Below are positions 10,001-18,275 of a stretch of 64,000 bases of DNA, in pieces (position 1 is the stretch's first letter; every line of letters starts with the position of its first letter). This DNA is from Janthinobacterium lividum. GTDB taxonomy: Bacteria; Pseudomonadota; Gammaproteobacteria; Burkholderiales; Burkholderiaceae_D. The translations under genes were made by a program, and so were the position numbers. The stretch lies in the NCBI RefSeq assembly GCF_011601275.1, contig NZ_JAAOLY010000010.1, positions 62,001-126,000 of the forward strand, written 5' to 3'. The notes beneath the pieces were generated by a model. The model did not search any database and was not told where the DNA came from. It worked only from the letters and a program-made list of their open reading frames with translations.

Positions 10001-10226
10001 CGCGCTGGGCGTGGTGCCGCTGATGCTGGCCACGGGCGCCAGCGCCGAGACGCAGCACGCGATCGGCACGGGCGTGTTCGGCGGCATGATCACCGCCACC
10101 GTGCTGGCCGTGTTTTTCGTGCCCGTGTTCTTTGTCGTGGTGCTGGGCGCCGTCGACAAGATGAGCAGTTATTTCAACAAACGCAGTCATCGCATCGCCG
10201 TCAAGGCGGTGGAAGGAGAGTTGTAA
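7080..10226 (+). CDS. RND multidrug efflux pump, inner membrane transporter (HAE-1 family)
   Basis: The protein has 1,048 residues, the normal size of AcrB/MexB/AdeB. It starts with MPQFFINRPVFAWVVAVF and has the duplicated 12-helix layout with two large periplasmic loops. The proton-relay pair Asp407-Asp408 is in GIIVDDAIVVVEAVERLM, and helix 10-11 reads LSAKNAILIVEYARQLQ. It is a trimeric proton/drug antiporter working with the adaptor upstream and the channel downstream, whose ATG overlaps this stop (TAATG). Substrates cannot be read from sequence; the HAE-1 class and AdeRS-like regulators suggest drugs and amphiphiles. Confidence 0.96.
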   Translation: MPQFFINRPVFAWVVAVFIVLFGLIAIPQLPIARFPSVAPPSVSISANYPGATPQTMNDSVVSLIERELSGVKHLLYFESSTDTSGSASINVTFQPGTNPEMAQVDVQNRLKAIEPRLPQAVRQNGLTVESASSGFLMIVSLISDNGQHDEVALGDYLARNVTEELRRIPGVGKVQLFGSERAMRIWVDPAKLVSYNIAMGELTAAIAQQNAQIAPGRLGDSPAVHGQRVTIPLTVQGQLQTPQEFAAIVLRANADGSKVTIGDVAKVSLGAQSFNFSIRENGQAASGAAVMLSPGANAVQTASAVRARMAELAHTMPAGIKYSVPFDTAPFVKISIEKVVVTLLEAMVLVFLVMYLFLQKIRYTLIPAIVAPIALMGTFTVMLMAGYSVNVLTMFGMVLAIGIIVDDAIVVVEAVERLMATEGLSPKEATSKAMREITGAVVGITLVLTAVFIPMALASGSVGAIYRQFTLAMAVSILFSAFLALTLTPALCATMLKPIGPHDHDKKGFFLWFDRQFERMTARYEKGVVAMVKRAGRSMVLYGAIVAALGMAFMQLPSAFLPEEDQGYFITSIQLPSDATMERTLDVVKLYEQHVATRPGIEVNQSILGFSFSGAGPNAGLAFTMLKDWKERNGATAQEEVALAQAAMSQAKEGVIMSLMPPAIDELGNSSGFSLRLQDRASQGIEALQAAQNQLLGLAAQSNKVAGVYPDGLPPGASVRLDIDRTKAEALGVSFTAIADMLTAAMGSTYVNDFPNAGRMQQVIIQADAPSRMQLNDVLALRIRNNAGGMVALGELVRPVWSESPLQLVRYQGYPAARISGSAAPGVSSGDAMLEMERLVKQLPPGFALAWTGQSLQEKESASQAPMLMALSMLVVFLVLAALYESWSIPVSVMLVVPLGLLGAVLAVMLRGMPNDVFFKVGMITIIGLSAKNAILIVEYARQLQAQGKGLVEATVEAARLRLRPILMTSLAFALGVVPLMLATGASAETQHAIGTGVFGGMITATVLAVFFVPVFFVVVLGAVDKMSSYFNKRSHRIAVKAVEGEL

Positions 10227-11599
10227 TGCGTTTATTCTTTATTACGCCCCTGGCCGCGCTGGCCTTGTCGGCGTGTTCATTGACGCCGCCGCTGGTCAAG
10301 CCGGCGGCGCCGATCCCTGCCGCGTATGCCGAGGTTTCCGCGCCAGCCATGGGCGACACTGCGGCCGACCTGGGCTGGCGCCAGATGCTGCTCGATGCAC
10401 GCCTGCAGCGCCTGGTCGACATCGCCCTGGAAAACAACCGCGACTTGCGCGTGGCGTCCCTCAACGTGGAAGCCGTGCGGGCCCAGTACCAGATCCAGGA
10501 TGCGGGCCGCTATCCGGCCATCGGCGCCAATGCGGGCGGCGTGCGCCAGCGCGGCGCCGATGCGGTGACACAGAATCAGTTCACTGCCGGCATCGCCATG
10601 AGCGCGTTCGAGATCGACCTGTTCGGCCGCCTGCGCTCCCTGTCGGACGCCGCGTTTGCCCGCTACCTGGCCACGCAGCAGGGCCAGCGCGCCGCGCACA
10701 TGGCCCTGATCGGCGCCGTGGCCGATGCGTATCTGGAGCAGCGGCTGGCGGAAGAGCAGCTGGCGCTGGCGCGGCAGACCCTGCTCGACTGGCGCCAGGC
10801 CTTGCTTCTGACGCAGCGCCTGCACGGCGCGCAGCAGGGCAGCGGCCTGGACGTGGCGCAGGCGGAAGGGCAGGCCGCCACGGCGGAGGCGGACGTGCAG
10901 GCGCGCGAACGGGCCAGTGCCCTGGCGCGCAACAACCTGGAATTGCTGCTCGGTGCGCCGCTGCCGACGGACTTGCCGGCTGGCCGTCCGCTCGACGGCC
11001 AGCCCGTGCTGACACAGCTGCCTGCCGGCCTGCCGTCGGACTTGCTGGCGCGCCGCCCGGACATCCTGCAGGCGGAATATGCGCTGGTGGCGGCGAATGC
11101 GGAAATCGGCGCCGCCCGCGCCGCCTTCTTCCCGCGCCTGTCGCTGACGGCGTCGCTGGGCTTTGCCAGCCCGGAGCTGGGCGACCTGTTCCGTGGCAGC
11201 GCGCGCAGCTGGTCGTTCGCGCCGCAAGTGACGCAGCCGCTGTTCCAGGGGGGCCAGCTGCGCGCGGAACTGCAGCTGTCGCGCCTGCGCAAGGACGTGG
11301 CCGTGCTGCAGTACGAGCAGGCGATCCAGTCGGCCTTCCGCGACGTGCGCGACGGCCTGGCCGGCAGCGCCACGTACGCGCAGCAGATCGATGCCCAGCA
11401 GCGCGTGGTGGCGGCGGCGCGGCAGCGCCAGCGGCTGTCGCAGCTGCGCTACGACGCGGGCCAGGACAGCCGCCTGGAATTGCTCGACGCGCAGCGCCAG
11501 TCGTATGCGGCGCAGCAGACGTTGCTCGACGCGCGGCGCGACCAGTTCAAGTCTGCCGTGGCGCTGTACAAGGCGCTGGGGGGCGGGCTGGAAGAGTAG
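10226..11599 (+). CDS. RND outer-membrane channel lipoprotein (OprM/NodT family)
   Basis: The protein has 457 residues. The lipoprotein signal ends in LALSAC (Cys16), followed by two OEP repeats forming the trimeric outer-membrane channel and periplasmic tunnel (FEIDLFGRLRSLSDAAFARY; FFPRLSLTASLGFASPEL). Its ATG overlaps the pump stop by one base, so it is co-translated and completes the tripartite pump. It ends 3 bp from the convergent gene at 11603, with no visible intrinsic terminator between them. Confidence 0.95.
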   Translation: MRLFFITPLAALALSACSLTPPLVKPAAPIPAAYAEVSAPAMGDTAADLGWRQMLLDARLQRLVDIALENNRDLRVASLNVEAVRAQYQIQDAGRYPAIGANAGGVRQRGADAVTQNQFTAGIAMSAFEIDLFGRLRSLSDAAFARYLATQQGQRAAHMALIGAVADAYLEQRLAEEQLALARQTLLDWRQALLLTQRLHGAQQGSGLDVAQAEGQAATAEADVQARERASALARNNLELLLGAPLPTDLPAGRPLDGQPVLTQLPAGLPSDLLARRPDILQAEYALVAANAEIGAARAAFFPRLSLTASLGFASPELGDLFRGSARSWSFAPQVTQPLFQGGQLRAELQLSRLRKDVAVLQYEQAIQSAFRDVRDGLAGSATYAQQIDAQQRVVAAARQRQRLSQLRYDAGQDSRLELLDAQRQSYAAQQTLLDARRDQFKSAVALYKALGGGLEE

Positions 11600-11602
11600 G
11601 GG

Positions 11603-12424
11603 CTAGGCGGCAGGCCTTGGCGGCGCCAGCGCCAGCGACCACGGTTCCCGTCCCGGACGCAGGGCATACGCGACCAGGGTGCCGTCGCCGCTGGAATCGG
11701 CCAGCACGGCGGCCACGCCGTGGACCGGGTCGCCGGACAGGGCACGCAAATCGAAGTTTGGCATGCTCAGGCGACTCCACCTTGGCTGGGCGCCCGAGTC
11801 CAGCATGCACAGCTGCCCCTCGCCATAGGCGATGAAGCCATCATGGAAATTACCCGTCACCATCTCGATGGCCAGCGGTGGCGGCGGCAGCGCCGTCCAG
11901 GCGTCGTTGGCGTGCGGCAGTTTTGCTGCCGCACCGTCGCCCACCGCCAGCATGCCATGCTGCCAGTCGCCGGCGATCAGGGCAGCCTTGCCGCGCAACA
12001 GCGTGGGCAGGGCGGCGCAGCGCTCCCATGCATTCCACTCACCATTGCCATTGGCGGACCTGTCCAGCCGGTACAGGCCGTGGCCATCGGCGGCCAGCAG
12101 CAGGTAGCCGTGATGGTGGTCGCCGGCCAGGCCGGCCATGCCGGTGCCGGCAGGCGGCCCCGCGACGTCTTTCCAGCGCGCCTGCGGCTGGCCCAGGGCG
12201 GCGAGAAAACGGATGGCAGTGCCATGGACCAGCGTGGTGTAGCCGACGCTGTCGCCGAGCAGGCAGGCGAACGCCGTATCGCCAGGTAGGAAGCCAGGGG
12301 CCCTAGCACAGTCCCGCCAGTACAAGTTCGGCTCGACCTGGGCCAGGCTGCGCACCGTGCCATCGTCGCCCAGCAGTACGATACCGGTGGCGGGGCTGCC
12401 GGCGATGCGGATGTAGTTGCTCAT
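11603..12424 (-). CDS. Hypothetical protein downstream of Hcp
   Basis: I do not recognise this 273-residue protein. It has no signal peptide or membrane helix. Recurrent Gly/Asp-Trp patterns (GLAGDHHHGYLLLAADGHGL; LIAGDWQHGMLAVGDG; VTGNFHDGFIAYGEG; LSGDPVHGVAAVL) recur roughly every 45 residues, suggesting a beta-propeller-like fold; that is inference. AAGGAT lies 7 nt before the chosen ATG; a longer in-frame start exists at 12466. It is the last of three same-strand genes after the DUF6150 and Hcp genes, so a link to type VI secretion is possible but unproven. Confidence 0.7.
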   Translation of the reverse strand: MSNYIRIAGSPATGIVLLGDDGTVRSLAQVEPNLYWRDCARAPGFLPGDTAFACLLGDSVGYTTLVHGTAIRFLAALGQPQARWKDVAGPPAGTGMAGLAGDHHHGYLLLAADGHGLYRLDRSANGNGEWNAWERCAALPTLLRGKAALIAGDWQHGMLAVGDGAAAKLPHANDAWTALPPPPLAIEMVTGNFHDGFIAYGEGQLCMLDSGAQPRWSRLSMPNFDLRALSGDPVHGVAAVLADSSGDGTLVAYALRPGREPWSLALAPPRPAA

Positions 12425-12512
12425 GCGGGTATCCTTATCGCGTGTGTCTTGCTGAATGTCTACCATGCCAGACGCCGGGACTGCCGGGGCGAGCAGGCGA
12501 AGGTCATCTTTA

Positions 12513-13082
12513 TCATGCCGTAAAGGCCCCGATCGGGCGGTTGCGCGGCAGGCTCCAGCCTGCCGTGTGTTGGGGGCCGGGCTTGCCGTCGGCCTGCTGC
12601 ACGCTGTGGCTCCAGAGGATTTCCGTAAAGTTCAGCTTGAACTGTTCGGTGGGCATGTCGTCAGGATGGGTTTGCAGCTGGATTTCGCTGATCAGCGCGT
12701 CGCGCAGCGAGATGGTGATGATGTTGACCGTCTTGTCGCCTGCGTTGCGGGCGATGTACAGCTTGGTCGGCTGGGCCGCACCTCGGCCCAGCGGCTCGGC
12801 GCGCAGGCACAGTTCATACAGCTTGACGGACGTCTGGTCGACATATTTGACGCAGGTAAATTCCGTGATCACGGGTCGTCCGGATGTGCGCGCAGAATTG
12901 CTGACGTCCGTCGTTATTTGCTGCTTCATGCCTTGGTGCAGCGAGACCAGCTCGATGCATGGACCCATGCCCTGCAGCGCAGCGGCGTCGCGCCAGATGG
13001 CGTCGATGCCGGCATTGCCATCACCCGGCGTCTTGCCGAACACGAGCTCCCCGTTGCCGGGTTCCAGCAAAATCAAATCCAT
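12513..13082 (-). CDS. Hcp family type VI secretion tube protein
   Basis: This 189-residue protein matches the Hcp1 family. It has the beta-barrel segment VITEFTCVKYVDQTSVKLYE, the middle strand NIITISLRDALISEIQLQ, and the C-terminal EQFKLNFTEILWSHSVQ followed by a GWSL tail. Hcp hexamers stack into the inner tube of the T6SS and carry effectors. No other T6SS core gene (TssB/C, VgrG, ClpV) is in the window, so this is an orphan copy. It sits 41 bp after the DUF6150 gene, with which it probably forms an operon. Confidence 0.85.
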   Translation of the reverse strand: MDLILLEPGNGELVFGKTPGDGNAGIDAIWRDAAALQGMGPCIELVSLHQGMKQQITTDVSNSARTSGRPVITEFTCVKYVDQTSVKLYELCLRAEPLGRGAAQPTKLYIARNAGDKTVNIITISLRDALISEIQLQTHPDDMPTEQFKLNFTEILWSHSVQQADGKPGPQHTAGWSLPRNRPIGAFTA

Positions 13083-13123
13083 GGCAATGCTCCCTTCAAG
13101 TCAGTGTGTACGGACCTTTTGCG

Positions 13124-13396
13124 CTACAGCTGGATATGGTGCGGGCGTGGCACCTGCCAGCCCGCTTCGCCGTAGCTGTCGACAAAGCAGATTTTCAACT
13201 GCGCCATGCCTTGCGAGGTGAAGCAGACGATTACCGTGGCGCTCTGACGGTCACGGGTGACGAACCATTGGGCGTCGCTGCGCGCCAGGCCGAAGCTGCT
13301 CACGCGATGCACCAGCAGGTCGGCGCTGCCGCGTTCCACCAAGGCTACGCGCAGCTGCGCATCGCCCAATACGGTTGTCTGATACACGACTGCCAT
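13124..13396 (-). CDS. DUF6150 family protein
   Basis: This 90-residue protein matches a family I recall as DUF6150: it opens AVVYQTTVLGDAQLRVALV and continues RGSADLLVHRVSSFGLA and KICFVDSYGEAGW. It is cytosolic, with no signal. The ATG at 13396 has GGGGCGG 4 nt upstream; a longer in-frame start exists at 13408. It is first in a - strand run with Hcp. The function is unknown; its placement suggests an accessory or cargo-related role for the secreted tube protein. Confidence 0.75.
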   Translation of the reverse strand: MAVVYQTTVLGDAQLRVALVERGSADLLVHRVSSFGLARSDAQWFVTRDRQSATVIVCFTSQGMAQLKICFVDSYGEAGWQVPRPHHIQL

Positions 13397-13593
13397 AGTC
13401 CGCCCCATGTTTTTGGATATCCTGTCCAAGACTATACACTGAGAAAGTTGCCTAAACACAAGCATAAATTGCGCCGGAATAAATTTTTTTGCATGGCTGC
13501 ATCCAAACGCGGGCACGGCGAGTAGTACAGGGGTGCGCTCGCCGCAACGGCGGCATGAGCGGCACCTCCACTCACTCTATCGGGACCACGACC

Positions 13594-15243
13594 ATGTCAC
13601 CACTGCCAACCTTGCCATTCGCCAAGCTGCTGCTTGTTTCCGCCGTCGCCATGACCTTGTCCGCTTGCGGCGGTGGCAGCGACCACGACGATGTCGTCGT
13701 CACGCCACCGCCGCCCGTGGTAGTGGCTGGCGATGTCTTCGTGCTCACCGCCAGCAACAAGCTGCTGTCGTTCGACCGCGCCACGCCGGCCACCATCCGC
13801 AGCACGGCGACAGTGACGGGCTTGCAGGCCGGCGAAAACCTGCTGGGCATCGATTTCCGTCCCGCCGATGGCCAGCTGTATGGCGTCGGCAGCACGGGGC
13901 GCATCTACATCCTGAATGGCGTGACGGGCGCAGCCACCGTGAAAGCCACCTTGGCGGCCGATGCGGGCGATGCGACGGCGCCTTACACGGCGCTGGCCGG
14001 CACGGAGTTCGGCGTCGATTTCAACCCCGTCGCCGACCGCCTGCGCATCGTCAGCAATACGGGCCAGAGCCTGCGCATCAATGTCGACACGGGCGCCACC
14101 ACCACGGATGGCGCCATCAATGGCGGCGCCGCCAATACGGCCATCACGGCGGCGGCCTACAGCAACAGCTTTGCCGGCACGGCCAGCACCACTTTATTTG
14201 TCATCGACGCGGCCAACGCCACGCTGTACACGCAAAATCCGCCGAACAACGGCACCCTGGCCGGCGCCGTGTCGCTGGGTGTGGCGGCCACCGGCGTGGC
14301 CGGCTTCGACATCGATGCGCGCACGAATACGGGCTACGCCGTCATGACGGTAGCCGGCGCGCGCAACCTGTACACCCTGAACCTGGCAGCCAGCACGGCA
14401 CCGGCGACCCTGGTGGCGGCCGTCGGCGTGACGGAAGAATTGCGCGGCATCGCCTTGAAAGCGCCGGCCGCGCCTGTCGCCTATGGCTTGACGGACGACG
14501 CCCGCATCGTCACCTTCAAGACGGCCACGCCGAACACGCTGGACGCCAACGTGGCCGTCACAGGCTTGGTGGCGGGCGAGCGCCTGCTGGGCTTTGACAT
14601 CCGTCCCAAGGATGGCTTGCTGTACGGGATATCGTCGGCGGGGCGCATCGTCACCATCGATCCGGCCACGGGCGCCGTCACCGTGAAGGCGACGCTGGCC
14701 GCCGATGCGTTGGACGTCACTGTGCCGTACACGGCCATCGCCGGCACGGCCTTTGGCGTCGATTTCAATCCCGTCGCCGACCGCCTGCGCGTGATCGGCA
14801 ACACGGGGCAAAGCCTGCGCATCAATGTCGACACGGGCGCCACGACCACCGACGGCGCCATCAACCACGCGGGCGCGGCGCCGACCGTCACGGCAGCCGC
14901 CTACAGCAACAGCTTTGCCGGTACGACGGCGACCATGCTGTTCGATATCGACACGGCCAGCGCGGCGCTCTCCCTGCAAAATCCGCCCAACGACGGCGCC
15001 TTGGTGAATGTGGGCGTCCTGGGCGTGGCCGTGGCGGGCGACGTCGGTTTTGATATCGCGGGCGGCGCCAACGGCCTGGCCCTGGCGGCCTTGCGCACGT
15101 CGGCCACGGGACCAAGCTCCCTGTACCGCATCGACCTGGCGACGGGCGCGGCCGTGCCGAGCGGCGGCGCGGCCACGCCGGCGGCGTCCCTCATCGGCAA
15201 CGGGGCGGTGGGGCTGGTCGATATCGCCATCGCGCTCAAGTAA
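13594..15243 (+). CDS. DUF4394-domain lipoprotein, duplicated
   Basis: The protein has 549 residues. The signal peptide ends in LSACGGG, a lipobox, so it is a lipoprotein. Two DUF4394 units of about 240 residues follow; both contain GVDFNPVADRLR and GQSLRINVDTGATTTDGAIN. Beta-propeller-like repeats of this type are found in envelope or secreted proteins of unknown role. The start was placed at the Met before the hydrophobic signal; an in-frame extension back to 13489 has no plausible ribosome site. It appears monocistronic. Confidence 0.85.
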   Translation: MSPLPTLPFAKLLLVSAVAMTLSACGGGSDHDDVVVTPPPPVVVAGDVFVLTASNKLLSFDRATPATIRSTATVTGLQAGENLLGIDFRPADGQLYGVGSTGRIYILNGVTGAATVKATLAADAGDATAPYTALAGTEFGVDFNPVADRLRIVSNTGQSLRINVDTGATTTDGAINGGAANTAITAAAYSNSFAGTASTTLFVIDAANATLYTQNPPNNGTLAGAVSLGVAATGVAGFDIDARTNTGYAVMTVAGARNLYTLNLAASTAPATLVAAVGVTEELRGIALKAPAAPVAYGLTDDARIVTFKTATPNTLDANVAVTGLVAGERLLGFDIRPKDGLLYGISSAGRIVTIDPATGAVTVKATLAADALDVTVPYTAIAGTAFGVDFNPVADRLRVIGNTGQSLRINVDTGATTTDGAINHAGAAPTVTAAAYSNSFAGTTATMLFDIDTASAALSLQNPPNDGALVNVGVLGVAVAGDVGFDIAGGANGLALAALRTSATGPSSLYRIDLATGAAVPSGGAATPAASLIGNGAVGLVDIAIALK

Positions 15244-15276
15244 GTCAAGTAGGCCAGCTAGGCGCCGCCCGGTGTA

Positions 15277-16758
15277 TCACGACTTCTGCATTTGCTGCTG
15301 GAAGGTGAGTTCGATGAACTCGGCCGGGCGGCTGATGGCGACCAGTACTGTGACCCGCAAGATGCCTTCCAGGATGTCCTCGGCCGTCATCGTCGTTCCC
15401 AGGCCGACGTCCACCTGGAAGGCGTCGCTCGGCGAGGCGCCGGCCAGGCCGCCGCGCTTCCAGATGCCGGTCAGGAAGTTGCTCGCCATGCTACTGATGG
15501 TGACCCAGGTGCTAACCACGTTCGGCTCGAACACATAGGCCTGGATGGCCAGGCGCAGCGACTGCTCGAGCATGATCATGGTGCGGCGAATGTTAATGTA
15601 GCGCCAGTCGAGGCTGTTGCCGTCGAGCGTGCGCGCACCCCACACCAGGGTGCCTTCGCCTTCGAAGCTGCGGATGGCGTTGACCGACTTTCCCGTGCTG
15701 TGCACGTTCAGGCCTTCCTGGTCCTCTTGCGTGATATTGACGGCCGGCGCGCTGACCGCCACCATGCCCACGTTGGCCGGCGCCTTCCACACGCCGCGCG
15801 TGTTGTCGGTCATGGTGTACAGGCCGGCCATCGCGGCGCCTGGCGGCAGCAGATTGAGTTGGCCGTGCATGGCCAGCAGCAGTTGCCGGTACAGGGGACT
15901 CATGGCGCGCAGTGCACGGTCGATGGCGGTGACGCTGCCTGCCTGGCCGTTTTCTGAAGACTGCGCGATGGCCATTTGCTCGAACAGGGCCGACACTTGC
16001 CGCTGCCCGCCGGCGTCCAGCGCCTGCAATAGCAGATCTTGCAGCGCGGCCCACTGGCTGGTGCGGATGTGGGTGAAATTGAGTTCCTCCAGCGAGACGA
16101 CCGTGGCCTGTACCCACGGATAGTAGGCGGCCCCAAAGGCCAGCGAGTCGCTGCCGATGCCGTCCCGGAAAGCGGCCACGGGTCCATCCGTCAACGGCGC
16201 CGCGCCATTGTGGATGTCGAGGATGGCGAAGCGGTTCCGCATCTGCTGGCCGCAATGCATGAGCATGTGCCGTTGCAGCGCATGGCAGTCGTCCAGCGCC
16301 AGCAGCATGGCGTCGGGCACGGCCAGCAGCGTGACTTCCCGCTCCTGCAGCAGGGCATCGATGCCGGCGCGCAGTGTGTCGATGTCCGGCGTGTCAAGAT
16401 AATCGCCGACGGAGACGATATGGCAGGCGCCGCCGCCATTCTGGAAGAAGAGCTGCATGCTGTGATACAGCAGGAACTGGCCGGCGACCTGGCGCAACGT
16501 GCACGACGCGCCGCCAGGCGTCGCGGGTGCGTGGCCCGCCTCCAGCATGAAGCCGGGCATGGGCGCGCCGCCGAAGCAGGCTGTAAATTCCGTCATCGAA
16601 GCGATGCGCCACGGCTGGTTGCGCAGGGAATCGCCGTCGTGGCTGGCGCTGGCCGTATAGCCGACAAAGGCCGGCACGGCCGTCGCGACTTCAACGACCG
16701 AATCGGGAAACGCATTTTTTTCCACGATAGACACGCCGGGAGTTTTATATTGCGCCAT
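15277..16758 (-). CDS. Contractile tail sheath protein (phage/eCIS type), orphan
   Basis: This 493-residue protein opens MAQYKTPGVSIVEKNAFPDS, then AVPAFVGYTASA, as in sheath proteins of contractile phage tails and extracellular injection systems. The C-terminal part (WRYINIRRTMIMLEQSLRLA; EPNVVSTWVTISSMASNFL; ILRVTVLVAISRPAEFIELT) is the conserved sheath core. The ATG two codons upstream (16764, after AGGAAAGC) is an alternative start. No tube, baseplate, ATPase or tail-fibre gene lies next to it, which is unusual because sheath subunits normally sit beside their tube gene. Confidence 0.88.
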   Translation of the reverse strand: MAQYKTPGVSIVEKNAFPDSVVEVATAVPAFVGYTASASHDGDSLRNQPWRIASMTEFTACFGGAPMPGFMLEAGHAPATPGGASCTLRQVAGQFLLYHSMQLFFQNGGGACHIVSVGDYLDTPDIDTLRAGIDALLQEREVTLLAVPDAMLLALDDCHALQRHMLMHCGQQMRNRFAILDIHNGAAPLTDGPVAAFRDGIGSDSLAFGAAYYPWVQATVVSLEELNFTHIRTSQWAALQDLLLQALDAGGQRQVSALFEQMAIAQSSENGQAGSVTAIDRALRAMSPLYRQLLLAMHGQLNLLPPGAAMAGLYTMTDNTRGVWKAPANVGMVAVSAPAVNITQEDQEGLNVHSTGKSVNAIRSFEGEGTLVWGARTLDGNSLDWRYINIRRTMIMLEQSLRLAIQAYVFEPNVVSTWVTISSMASNFLTGIWKRGGLAGASPSDAFQVDVGLGTTMTAEDILEGILRVTVLVAISRPAEFIELTFQQQMQKS

Positions 16759-16886
16759 TTGCATGCTTTCCTGGTTGGTCAGAGGGAGTGAGGGGGCGCG
16801 CATCGGGCCACGCATCGTCCTAGTATAGCCAGTGATCAGGCGGTAATGGTCATTTCTCGCTTTACATTTATTTGATAATTCCAGTA

Positions 16887-16901
16887 ATATTGAAATATTG
16901 A
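16887..16901. promoter_or_regulatory. AT-rich direct repeat upstream of arsB, candidate operator
   Basis: ATATTGA occurs at 16887 and again at 16895, inside a strikingly AT-rich block 35-50 bp before the arsB start. ArsR-family sites are often AT-rich and imperfectly repeated, but no arsR gene is in the window. Position and composition are the only support. Confidence 0.25.
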
Positions 16902-16935
16902 ATATCATTCTCGTTTTTTCCCCGGACGACTGCAC

Positions 16936-18216
16936 ATGCTCACCGCTTTCCTCATCTTTCTCGCCACATTGATCCTCGTCATCTGGCAGCCGCGCGGCCT
17001 GGGCATAGGCTGGAGCGCCGTCATCGGCGCCTGTGTCGCCTTGCCGGCCGGCGTCATCCACTGGGGCGACATTCCCGTCGTCTGGCATATCGTGTGGAAC
17101 GCCACCGGCACGTTTGTGGCAGTGATCATCATCAGCCTGCTGCTGGATGCGGCCGGTTTCTTCGAATGGACCGCCTTGCACGTGGCGCGCTGGGGCGGGG
17201 GCAGCGGCAGGAAACTGTTCGTGCTGCTGGTCCTGCTGGGCGCGCTAGTCTCCGCCGTGTTCGCCAATGACGGCGCCGCGCTGATCCTCACGCCCATCGT
17301 CATCGCCATGCTGCGGGCGCTGAAGTTTTCCGCCAGGGCCACCCTGGCCTACGTGATGGCCGCCGGCTTCATCGCCGACACGGCCAGCCTGCCGCTCGTG
17401 GTGTCGAACCTGGTCAATATCGTTTCGGCCGATTTCTTCAAGATCGGCTTTGCCGAGTACGCGTCCGTGATGGTGCCCGTCAACGTCGTCGCCGTGGGCG
17501 CCACCCTGGCGGCCTTGCTGATCTTTTTCCGCCAGGATATCCCGACCGACTACGAAGCGGCGCAGCTCAAGCAGCCAGGCGCCGCCATCCGCGACCTTGC
17601 CACCTTCCGCGCCGGCTGGCTGGTGCTGGCGCTGCTGCTGGCGGGATTTTTCTCGCAGGAAGCCCTGGGCGTACCCATCAGCCTGATCGCCGCCGTGGGC
17701 GCCGCATTGCTGCTGGGCGTGGCGGGCAGGGGCCACGTGATTTCCACGCGCCACGTGCTGCGCCATGCGCCGTGGCAAATCGTCGTCTTTTCGCTGGGCA
17801 TGTACCTGGTCGTGTACGGCTTGCGCAATGCGGGCTTGACGGCGTACCTGACGGGCATGCTGAACCACTTTGCGCAGTACGGCGTGTGGGGCGCGGCCAT
17901 GGGCACGGGCGTGCTGACGGCCTTGTTGTCGTCCGTGATGAACAACCTGCCGACGGTGCTCGTGGGCGCGCTGGCCATCGACCCGACGACGGCGCAGGGG
18001 GCCGTGCGCGAAGCGATGATCTACGCGAACGTCATCGGCAGCGACCTGGGACCGAAGATCACGCCCATCGGCAGCCTGGCTACCTTGCTGTGGCTGCACG
18101 TGCTCGACAGCAAGAATATCCACATTTCCTGGGGCTACTATTTCCGCGTCGGCATCGTGCTGACCGTGCCCGTGCTGCTTGTGACCCTGGCCGCGCTGGC
18201 GCTGCGCCTGGGGTGA
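16936..18216 (+). CDS. arsB: Arsenite efflux permease ArsB
   Basis: This 426-residue polytopic inner-membrane protein of the ArsB/NhaD superfamily is predicted to export arsenite or antimonite by antiport. Characteristic segments are [37 protein letters not shown] and [15 protein letters not shown], matching ArsB along its whole length (usual size about 429). No arsR, arsC, arsH or acr3 accompanies it, so it stands alone. The next gene on this strand is the nemR-like repressor, 60 bp on, with its own operator, so read-through is possible but not required. Confidence 0.93.
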   Translation: MLTAFLIFLATLILVIWQPRGLGIGWSAVIGACVALPAGVIHWGDIPVVWHIVWNATGTFVAVIIISLLLDAAGFFEWTALHVARWGGGSGRKLFVLLVLLGALVSAVFANDGAALILTPIVIAMLRALKFSARATLAYVMAAGFIADTASLPLVVSNLVNIVSADFFKIGFAEYASVMVPVNVVAVGATLAALLIFFRQDIPTDYEAAQLKQPGAAIRDLATFRAGWLVLALLLAGFFSQEALGVPISLIAAVGAALLLGVAGRGHVISTRHVLRHAPWQIVVFSLGMYLVVYGLRNAGLTAYLTGMLNHFAQYGVWGAAMGTGVLTALLSSVMNNLPTVLVGALAIDPTTAQGAVREAMIYANVIGSDLGPKITPIGSLATLLWLHVLDSKNIHISWGYYFRVGIVLTVPVLLVTLAALALRLG

Positions 18217-18237
18217 TGGCGGAGCAGGGGGCAGTTT

Positions 18238-18254
18238 ACTAGACGACCGGTCAG
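18238..18254 (+). promoter_or_regulatory. NemR-like operator in front of the repressor gene
   Basis: The 17-bp sequence ACTAGACGACCGGTCAG contains the palindrome GACCGGTC and is identical to the copy at 18879 in front of the Old Yellow Enzyme gene. It lies 22 bp before the repressor ATG. NemR of E. coli binds TAGACC-type palindromes, so autoregulation is expected. Confidence 0.85.
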
Positions 18255-18275
18255 ATTTTTTGCTATACTGGCCGC

